From the NCBI GenBank assembly GCA_001969505.1, contig LSSK01001208.1:1-26438 (forward strand): 26,438 nucleotides of DNA, given 5' to 3'. Both the position numbers and the translations under genes were made by a program. The notes under the pieces are model-generated. The model did no database searches. It was given only the letters and a program-made list of their open reading frames with translations, and was not told the DNA's origin. Positions within the stretch are counted from its first letter, which is position 1. Each line of letters starts with the position of its first letter. This document shows, piece by piece, positions 18,342 through 26,438 of the stretch. Origin of the DNA: Zancudomyces culisetae (Eukaryota > Kickxellomycota > Harpellomycetes > Harpellales > Legeriomycetaceae).

Positions 18342-20872
18342 TATGCGCACCCAGGCCTAGTATTCTTGTTGATAAAGAATTCAACTTTGAAATAATAATC
18401 TCCAACTTCCCCTGTTTTTGCTTTGCAACATCCCTCAAATCACACAATCTTTTCTCTACTTCGTACAGCCTTTTATTCACCTCGATTAACTCGGAATCGC
18501 TAGGATTGTAAGTACTTAGTAATGACTGCATACCATATTCTTCACTTTTTTCGTCACATGCTTGTGCTCGACCTTCGAACTCTGAGTCCTTTTTCATTAG
18601 CATTATTTCGGACTTTGTTCTTTTGATTTCAGATGGCCTTGTTTTCTCTCGGAAAAAGTAATCAAACTCGTAATCACTCTTAGGTGAGTCTTTTTTGATT
18701 TCATTGTTTCCTCCAATGCACAAATTGTTTGTAGTATGAGGGTTGATAGTATCCGTAGTGGTGGCTGTAGTAGTGGTGATGGCTGTGGCTGTGGTGTTAC
18801 ATTTATTTTTCATACTTATCAAAGCCTCGCACAGTTCGTCAAGTATCACTTCGCAACTTTCTACGCCCCCATAAAGGTTCAAGCTTCTGGGTTTTTTATT
18901 ATCAGGTTGTGTTGTAGGAGTGCTTTCGGACTCTCTGCTTTTGGTGTGCTCAGATCCCTCTTTTTCTGTACCCGTATGGCACTTCATAGCTGTAGTATTT
19001 TCATCCTTGTAGTTCACCCTCGTACGCTTGGCAAAATGTATACCCCGGTCCATTTCCTCCCTATCCACCACAGTAGGTCTTTCTGTATACATTTGTGAAC
19101 AGTGTTCGACTTCCCGACTACCAATATCATACTGAGACTTTCGCTGCGAGCTGTCTCTGGATTTCGCCTTATACCAGTCGTAGTGCCTCTCGTTGTAGAC
19201 TCCTTTGGGTATATATGGCATGTTGTGTCTATAGCTCATATTTGGAGTGTAGAAGTCTGGAAAATAGGCCTCATGATCCTGTGTTACTGACGGGTACCCT
19301 TTATCTACACTACTTAGCGCTGCTCTTGAGAAACCAAAGGCCCTGGAGTTTCCCCTATTACCAGCCAAGTTATAACTTTTATTTCCTTGGAAATAGCCGC
19401 GCTCAGAACATGGTAAACTTTTGTCTCCAACTACTGAAGAAAGTTCGTGACCCTTTGGCGCGAGATAAACGTTGGCGGTACTTTTTGTTTGGCGATTAAC
19501 ATTGGTTACCTGCATTTTAGATTCTTTATATCGTTTATACAATCCTTTAGTGTCCAAATCCTCCCTACTTCCAGAATTTTGGTTGGGCGTGTATTTTCTC
19601 AGATACATGGGAGGATCGTATGCAAGTATGTGCCTCTTGTTTTGGTACTCATTGTGTGAGCTTGCTGGGTCCAACATTCGCTTACCATTACGAGCACTAT
19701 GCTGCCATGTATGAACCATATCCTGATCTTCATTATCTACATGGTTTCTATTTTGATAGTAATATGATTCTGGCTCATTGTAGAGATGCTTTTTTGAAAA
19801 ACCTTCTGTTGAATGGAATGGTGCCTCTTGATGGTTTTGTGGTCTAAACCTACTCTCAGTATAACCATATCCTGTTGCCATATTGTTGTTTTTTACAGTA
19901 TGCAGCATTTTTTTGTTTTTTTCAAGCGACTCTGGATTGTTTTTTATTGAGGTCAAAAAGTTACTGATACTTGGCAATCTCTCCGCATAGCTGCTAGTAC
20001 CTGTGTGGTTTATCTCCTGTTCCCTCTCCTGTTTATGCTCATGCTCATGCTCATGCTCATGCTCCTGCGCATGTAACGAAGCGCTATTTATTTTTTCATA
20101 TTTTTCATACTCACCCAATGTTGGCTCGGGTTTGGTAATTTTTTGCTCTACACCCGCCTTGGCGTATCTATAGCAGGTTAATAGTAAAGAATTACTTGTA
20201 TTTTTTTATGTTTTATGGGTATTTTGGGGATGGAAATTATTTTATGATATATAATAGATATAATTACTCTTTTGATGAGTTTGATGAGCTTCTCTTTTTT
20301 ATTTGTGTAAAGTCAAGATAATGAGGAAACTCTTTTAACTTTTCTGGTAGACTCATATTAGTCATAGATAGATCCTAGTAAAGAGTACACACATAGATAT
20401 GTTGGTATGCTATGCTAGTATTTTTACACACTCCGCAGCACCGATTTTAACCATAAATATTACTCACCCTATGTTTTGCCCACATGTTTTTCCACTTTAT
20501 CCTACACTCTCTAATTGCCCTCCTTCGTCCATACCTTTTCTCCAATATTTTTACTAGGCGCTCCCATACTGATGCGTTACGTTTGTTTCTAAAAAAATCA
20601 TTCTCGAGCATCAGCCAGGTTTTAACAAGCTCATCAGTTTCCTCTATGCTCCAGAAAGTACGTCCTGTAGTCAGTTTAGAGGTTTCCTGTACCTGACGGT
20701 AGTTAAATGTAGGTTTTGAACTCTTGACCAATCTCATCCTCTTCAAAAACTCCTTCCTATCTTCTTCAAATAAAGATGTGTCCCTATGAAATTCAACTTC
20801 TTGAGCGGATCCTTCGTCACTGAGGTTTTCACAATGCTCGTTTTCACTTTGGTTTTTCTTGGTTTTATACAT
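18331..20872 (-). CDS. Trihelix/Myb-SANT-like DNA-binding protein, three exons (782 aa)
   Basis: Minus-strand exons: 20872-20468, 20374-20268, 20167-18331. Introns are 93 and 100 nt (donors GTGAGT and GTAATT, acceptors CTAG and ATAG), with matching phases and an ATTAAC branch-like site in the second. Residues about 72-135 form a trihelix/Myb-SANT-like fold: FWSIEETDELVKTWLMLE, then SVWERLVKILEKRYG, then RECRIKWKNMWAKHR, with regularly spaced tryptophans (W74, W86, W103, W127). This fold binds DNA. The 35-residue middle exon (around LPEKLKEFPHYLDF) links it to a long, mostly disordered region with a His-Glu repeat near residues 206-215. The last 45 residues (YEVEKRLCDLRDVAKQKQ) are predicted coiled coil, suggesting dimerisation. 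A transcription factor is likely; target and partner are unknown. ERG24 and this gene meet tail to tail, 261 bp apart. The start of exon 3 without the upstream exons would have no good ATG, which supports the splicing. Confidence 0.78.
20035..20064 (-). repeat. Hexamer repeat encoding a His-Glu run
   Basis: Five perfect ATGCTC units (plus-strand reading) lie within the third exon of the trihelix gene. On the coding strand they encode alternating His-Glu. Such exact hexamers are prone to length change between strains. Confidence 0.9.
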
Positions 20873-23800
20873 AGTTTGTCTGTCAACTTTCTGGCTTTGT
20901 GTCTTTTTCTTCTTTATCCAATTACAAGTAAAGAAATGAAACGGAAGAAAAAAACAGTACGTAAATAATGGTACAGCAAGCTATTGGATCCCGATATTTC
21001 ACGTTTGCAGTTGATCTAACTGCTTTATATTAATGATAGTAGCGAGTGATAGTGATGGTAATAACGCTAGGCCTTCCGCTTTGACAGGCTATTCTATTTG
21101 CTTAACCCTCTTTTATACTTTTTGAGGTTAGTGTTTTTTCAATATTCTCTTTATCTAGCTTTTTTATTACAGGAAAAGGCTATTGGAACTGAAAAAAGTT
21201 TGGATACACGAAAAGTTAAAAATGTGGAAATAATCTGCTTATATAAAGTTATTCAAATATTTCCCTCTTTTTGGTATTATGTCTCGATGCTGAAGTTTAT
21301 ATGCAGAATATACAAACCAACCTGTGTACTCATCTAAACCTTTTACTTTGCTTTTTATTTTTAATCTGTTAGAGGGAAAATTGAGCAAATAAACAGTAAA
21401 ACAATCCATTCCAGGCGCAAGTGATATGCGGCTGATGGGAAGGGGAGGGGGGGGGTGGAAATAAATCATAAAATATCATCTGTATCAATGTAAAGCGTAG
21501 CGGATATTTTATTCACTCCAAGATTTTTAAATTAGACCTGAACACCCCTACCTGTTTGGTCACTTTTTTCTCTGTTTAGAACAAAACATATTAAAACACT
21601 GCATGGTACTCAAAGTTATTCACAGCACAGTACTCGATATTAATTTAATTTCCTTTCCATAATAAATCTTTATTTACTCGTTTTTGCAAATTATACATAT
21701 AATAACGCAAAAGTTGCTCCACTATTGGATTTCTGCACTCCTTTTAGTTTAAGCCAATTCCAGAACTCCTAAAAGGTATGGAACACTGGAAAAACTAGGA
21801 CATTCACAAGAATCGAAATCTACCTCTCATATTCTTCACCTTACTATTTTGGTAAACTTGAATGCACGATTAATAACACGCGAACATTTGCCCCTAGGTT
21901 AACAAGCGGATAAGTGGGTATTAGCCTTACGCAGCTGTGCCAAATAGTCATGCAGACAAAGCGAGTTAAAAAAAAATTAAAACTTGAGAACTTGCATGAC
22001 AAACAAAACGATTGCAAAGTATTATTTTGTATTAAATGACCGTGGTGAGCAATGCTAGATGTTAATGTTTTAATTAATGGTATACATATTTGTATTAATT
22101 TGAGCCTTGATTCAGATTCAGACCAGCTTATAAATATTTTTATTTGATTGTCTCTGACAAGTTCATCATACCAACATGGCACATAAGGATCAACTCAAAG
22201 CCCCCTTTCCTTGTCTAACAGTAAAATGAGGTCTAAAAAAAACATTTTCTGTTAATAAAATGATAAAAGATCCCTTAGTCTCGATCCATTTAGAACGGCA
22301 TGTTGTTGATACTTTTGCGCGATGCAAATCACTTACATAGTTCAATTGCTGTAAGTTTGTTTTATTTGTGATCACAGGAAAAAAAAATACCAGTTTTAGG
22401 GCACTACAAAAGTTTGTGAAAAAAGACGCCTCTCAAAATGGTCTCTGTTCTACAAGCATAGAATATTTTAGCAGAACCTCCGAGTGAACTGAATCAGCAA
22501 ACAGTATGCGCTCAAAAACAAAGACATTCAAAATAGAATTGCAGAGTAAAATATCATGGTTATCTCGTGTCTCAAAATCCTTTTTTTTTTGGTTGTCGGG
22601 CTGTTTTCCTGTTTTAGCAGGTTTTGAAGCTATTAAAATTAGGATAATCAAAAGCTATTAGTGACTTTTCATTTCTCTTCCCCATTACTCCCCCCCCCAA
22701 AAAACGTACACCTGATGGCCGGCTGCTCAACATTTGTCTTTTGTCAGTTTGCATTCAACATATCAACAACACAAAAACGTTCATAGACCCCTTTACAAAC
22801 GGATAACTCGCAATGCAAAAAAAAATTTTCTTACATGTCGATTGGGGATCAATACTGTTTATTTTAGAACTGGAAAGAAGAAAAACAAGTTCATATTTTT
22901 CTCTTCGAAAAAGAAATCCAGTTACCTCTAGCTAAAGGATCAGTTTTGGGGGAGGGGGGATGACTCCTTTTGAGTCAAAGCCTTATAATTTTATTACTTG
23001 TTTTGAGCCAAGAAGGGTTGTAGTCGGATAGAAATAACTTTAGTGCTATACACATTTTTTGGGGGGGTGGAAGGTGATAGCGAAGCTTATGTGGTTCTTC
23101 TCATCAACGTTTTATTTCCGCTTGTCGCCTATTATGTCTTATTTATCCTCATAAAACATCCTTTTAATTGGATACTTACCCGTTTGGGACTAGCAGAATC
23201 TGCATTCGCGATTCGAATTCATTCATCCGCCAGCGGGTCAGTATAGTTTTTATCTACTTTAGATAAAGTCTAACTTTGGCTTTAAAGAACAAAATGTAAA
23301 CACTGTTGTAGATATGTTGTGAATTATAATTAAAACTAATAGAACCATATTAAAACACAGGCTGAGTGACATCGATAACAGGTTTGATAAACAGCCTGTA
23401 CTTTTTTTTATCGGAGAAAACCAATAATACTGTGGTATACCATATTTCATCTGTGTTTTTTGTTGCGAGCTGCACTTGACTCTTGGTCCTTTGTTTTAGA
23501 AACTTCTTGTGCTCTATAAATAGCAAGGGTTCAAGAAAACGATACTTGGAGGTTTTAAGCCACACTAATTGGGTGGTTTATGTGGTAAGCACTTGAGCAA
23601 TACATTTTTGCACTCAGCCTTCTGCTAAGGCTTTCGGGTAGATAAAAAAAGAAATTATGTTGGCAGTTTACATACGAGTATCCCCTTCATAGCATTCAAT
23701 GAGTGGGGATATAAAGCGCGAGTTATTTTCAGAGGAAAGGCCGTGAAAGCATAAGTTTTCTGAAAGCTCTCTAGAGTATCCCCACAGGGACAAAAAACCC

Positions 23801-24679
23801 ATGGTATGTTGTATGCGCTTTTTTTTTGCAGTAATAGTACAGGTTTAAATTTTTATTCTTGGTGTTAGTACTTCAAGTGATAAGGAGTAGAGAATTGATC
23901 AAGAATGCTAAACTATGAAACAGTAACAAAGACTAGTGGTACGGTCATATACAGTATTACTTTCTACCCTCTCCGCAAATTTTGCTTTTACGCCAACTGG
24001 TGTAATCAAATTGTATTTTTCTGATGAGTAAGTATACACCTTGTGTTACCCCCACCGTCTTTGAAATATCCACCTAGATCAAATATTGTCATATCCAAAC
24101 ATTTTCATTAGCGAGTGGACAGCGGTGAGCAAAGAAAGATCATAATTACTGCTTCTTGAGAACTGACTGTGGCAATCTCTTAAATAACAGTAGGAAACTA
24201 AAATGAGAAGAGGGAGTATCCGCATTTTTGGTATGTGTATTTTGGTTAGCGTTGAGTTTTTATATTCCACAGTTTAATGGCATGAGTAATATACATTCTA
24301 TACACTTGATACTCAGATAACTGCTAATCAAAAAATAAAAAATAAAAGAGTAGCGCTAACCCTTCTTGCGCATAAAAGGATAGTAATACCACTAAAGTAC
24401 GCCCCATATTAAATAACTGTTTGTAGCCAAGGTCAAACTTATAATAACTCTATATGTGTACATTTGAATGTATGTTAACTTTTGCTAAAAATCACTCGCT
24501 TCTCTAAAAAAAAGAGATATAAACGTTAAAAATCCTAAAAATCCAAACGGACCCATAATTGTATTAGATATACTCCCAACATACCTTCAAAAAATCAGAA
24601 ACTGCAAAGTAGCAGAAGTTGTGTTTAAAATATTTTGGTATTCCAAGCGGCAAAACGGGTAAATCACTAGTCGGAAAAA
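20873..24679. other. Large gap, 3.8 kb, no confident gene
   Basis: This is the largest gene-poor stretch. The longest ATG-started frames are short and not protein-like. It holds poly-G/C runs (21447-21455, 22690-22698, 23061-23067) and repeated GAGTATCCCC elements (23676-23783). A hydrophobic frame at 23043-23246 (core VVLLINVLFPLVAYYVLFILI) has no ATG. Donor-like GTAAGTTTG (22351) and acceptor-like TTTTTTTATTACAG (about 21174) sites are present, but I could not chain them into a consistent gene. No tRNA B-box or known snRNA core was found by eye. Confidence 0.5.
23676..23783. repeat. GAGTATCCCC direct repeats with an inverted copy between
   Basis: GAGTATCCCC occurs at 23676-23685 and again at 23774-23783. 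Between them, GGGGATA at 23705-23711 is the reverse complement of TATCCCC, so either copy could form a 7-bp stem with it; the first has a 19-nt loop. A partial copy, GAGTATCC, appears near 24212. It could be a binding-site cluster or part of a structured RNA. Confidence 0.5.
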
Positions 24680-25408
24680 ATGGTGAATATTCAGAGCAAG
24701 ATGGTACTTGTAGAAGACAAATATCTCCTCAAAATCAAAGATCTAGTTCATGGTATAAATTCTGATACCATGTATACACTAGCATCAGCAACTACTTCGG
24801 AATTGAAGAAATATCAGGTGGTCGAAGACATAATGCACAACTACATAAAGCCAAAAAGGGACATTTTGAATGCACACTATGCACAGATAAAACTTGGAAA
24901 ATTTAAATTGAGGCCAACCATCCTGGAGAAAATGGTAGCAGAAGCAAAGGTGCTTGAATGCGAATTGAGATATGTTGGGGAAGATATGTTATACTGTTTT
25001 AAAAAAATACTTCAAAACAGCAGTGATTATTGTATAGGGTTTAAAATCCTGTGCAACATGTCAGTAGGTCTAATAATCAGATATATGGGAGAAACTGATC
25101 AAAGCTCCGATAGGGTGTATCACTTCAGGGAGGCATTGGACTTTTATTTGGAAGCATTTGAGCTAACTAGAAACAAATATTACTCAAATTCGTACAATAT
25201 TCTCGAGCTAATCTCTGCCATCTCCGATCTGTACTTTAACTATATTCATGAACCGACTGAGGGTTACGAGTTTTGTATAAATGCACTAAAAGTAGAAGAG
25301 AGGTTTGTGACAAATGGGAACCTCAGTAACAATCAAAACCTACTTGACCTGATTGGAAAAGGAATGGAGCAAATCGAGAGGAAGTACAGACTAGCTTCCA
25401 AGAGGTAA
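24680..25408 (+). CDS. Divergent 14-3-3-like protein (242 aa)
   Basis: The start is ATG 24680; a second Met at codon 8 (MVLVEDKYLL) lines up better with the usual 14-3-3 N-terminus. The length is normal for 14-3-3 (about 240-265). By eye, the helix order fits: CIGFKILCNMSVGLIIRYMGE corresponds to the family's K-M-K-G-D-Y-x-R-Y-L-A-E helix, ALDFYLEAFELTRNKY to AYQEAFEIS, and ISDLYFNYIHEPTEGYEF to the NFSVFYYEI..SPEKA helix pair. R134-Y135 keep the phosphate-binding Arg-Tyr pair. Other pocket residues appear changed: K49 to D50, R56 to K57, N173 to A180, N224 to G228, W228 to I232. 14-3-3 proteins are dimeric adaptors that bind phospho-Ser/Thr motifs; this paralogue may have lost canonical binding. 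Identity is low, so the call rests on pattern and order. No intron is apparent. Confidence 0.72.
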   Translation: MVNIQSKMVLVEDKYLLKIKDLVHGINSDTMYTLASATTSELKKYQVVEDIMHNYIKPKRDILNAHYAQIKLGKFKLRPTILEKMVAEAKVLECELRYVGEDMLYCFKKILQNSSDYCIGFKILCNMSVGLIIRYMGETDQSSDRVYHFREALDFYLEAFELTRNKYYSNSYNILELISAISDLYFNYIHEPTEGYEFCINALKVEERFVTNGNLSNNQNLLDLIGKGMEQIERKYRLASKR

Positions 25409-26438
25409 ACTTGGAAAGGCATTTTATACAGGCTATAGAAGATCAATTGGCCAGATAATGCTTTGTGTAGACAGTTAGATGCGATAATGCTATCTTGTCT
25501 TTTATCCAATGAAGAAAGTCCCTATTTATGTCTGGCTTTACCATTTGAGTTTTATGTTTTTATACTTGAAATTAATCGTTAATCTAATAAAATCCGGAAA
25601 TTTTTTATCAAACTATGTTACCATACCCTAACTTTGTTACTAGCTGTAATAGTGTTAAATGATTGTAGTGATAGTGATAGTGATAAATCGGATAAATGTA
25701 TGTTAAAGAATAAACCTTTTAGTAACTTATATGTCTTTTGAGTATGCCATAGATTTCCAATTCAGGTTAAACCATACCATAAAGTAGCCTTGATGGCTAG
25801 CAGTTGTATGTTAAAAGAAGTCCACAAGGATTCCTATATTGATTATTTGATATTAGACACACCACAAGTGAGTTGTAACTGGACTGTATAATCGGTGTGT
25901 GAATAAACTCCAAAAACTTTTATATTTTTCAAGGATGAGTGGGTAGTTTGGCCTAGCATTTATACTTTCATTCTCGGATACATATTAAAAAAATCATCAA
26001 AATGTCATCCTGCTGGTGTTGTATGCCCACTCGACTTTGAACAACCAATAGTGGTATGATCTCGTTTTTTTTCGTTTTTCTTTTTGCGCTGTAGCCAGTT
26101 CCTTATAGTATGTTATTTAAGTAAATAATAAAGATATAATCATAAACATTGAGTGGTATGATAGATACAGAGGGTGGAGAGGAGTTGAGAGTATGACATT
26201 CATTGTGTGTGATATTTTTGCGTGTAAAACCATTTGAAGAATGTCCTATTTACTTTTCTTGCTAATCTACATAGATCGAGGAGTGAAAAATTATCTGTGT
26301 GGCTTCAAGCTACATTACATCATATTTATTTTTTACATTTTGGCGAGTTGTGGTACATTTACAATATACTATTTGTTAGTTAACAAGAAGTTCGTAATCT
26401 TGAAAGCAAATTAAAAATACAAATAAAGCTACCAAGAA
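25409..26438. other. Non-coding right flank, 1.0 kb
   Basis: The DNA downstream of the 14-3-3-like gene contains a (GTGATA)3 repeat at 25668-25685. Two small ATG frames were noticed: 25509-25631 (40 aa, hydrophobic, MKKVPIYVWLYHLSF start) and one at about 26001 (MSSCWCCMPTRL, 12 aa, cysteine-rich, with a yeast-like start context). Neither has independent support. The window may end within the upstream region of another gene. Confidence 0.5.
25668..25685. repeat. (GTGATA)3 repeat
   Basis: Three perfect GTGATA hexamers lie in the 3' flank of the 14-3-3-like gene. Confidence 0.7.

Noticed and set aside
20158-20467. Single 310-nt intron joining trihelix exon 1 directly to an AAG acceptor at 20158
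   Set aside because: It is in frame, but far longer than the other introns. It ignores a phase-matched middle exon and uses AAG where TAG sites with a branch-like sequence are available. Kept as an alternative only.
20968-21034. Short ATG frame (MVQQAIGSRYFTFAV start) with faint resemblance to ATP synthase subunit k
   Set aside because: It ends after 21 residues, no consistent donor-acceptor pair extends it, and the resemblance is too short to trust.
21844-22182. 112-codon minus-strand frame
   Set aside because: Composition is what random AT-rich DNA gives (scattered Cys, Ser, Ile), with no motif, no upstream signals and no splice partners.
23168-23178. ATACTTACC, resembling the 5' end of U1 snRNA
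   Set aside because: The following sequence does not continue like U1 and no downstream Sm site or stem structure fits; it is more simply the complement of a donor-like GTAAGTAT.
24210-24275. Possible mini-gene with donor GTATGT and acceptor TTCCACAG
   Set aside because: The implied intron is only about 42 nt and the joined frame stops at once.

Overview
The window reads as nuclear DNA of an AT-rich fungus, most likely an ascomycete. The support is a Delta14-sterol reductase (ergosterol pathway), a fungal-type PH-SMP lipid-transfer protein, a Nup53/Nup35-type nucleoporin and short spliceosomal introns. CTG falls at a conserved leucine in the sterol reductase, which argues for the standard code rather than the CTG-Ser code. 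I cannot place the species more precisely. No tRNA, rRNA, known snRNA, transposon or CRISPR array was recognised by eye.

Layout, left to right: an ambiguous GC-richer scrap at the left edge (1-170); an orphan basic protein on the minus strand (417-1496); a five-exon plus-strand gene (2991-4044) that I reconstructed exon by exon; about 2 kb without a clear gene; an orphan acidic, disordered plus-strand protein (6102-7697); NUP53-like (8900-10573); a 1403-residue NVJ2/TEX2-type SMP protein (11701-15912); ERG24 with three introns (16403-18069); tail-to-tail with it, a three-exon trihelix/Myb-SANT-like protein on the minus strand (20872-18331); 3.8 kb with no confident gene; a divergent 14-3-3-like protein (24680-25408); then 1 kb of non-coding DNA.

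The most interesting item is the split gene at 2991-4044. None of its exons is long enough to stand out, but splicing four introns in consistent phase gives a 211-residue protein. It has an acid-free, arginine-rich mitochondrial-type presequence, an R-E-Y-S processing motif, and then a complete bacterial-type RNase P protein (RnpA) domain including the RNRxxR motif. This suggests a nuclear-encoded, mitochondrially targeted bacterial-type P protein, which is unexpected given the known yeast (Rpm2 plus RPM1 RNA) and animal/plant (protein-only) mitochondrial RNase P systems.

The genes do not form an operon-like unit. Two touch membranes and lipids (sterol reductase, SMP lipid transfer), one the nuclear pore, one is probably a DNA-binding regulator, one mitochondrial RNA processing, and one a phosphopeptide-adaptor fold that seems to have lost its ligand pocket. 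All nine introns I could phase are 86-123 nt long, and eight of nine end in TAG.
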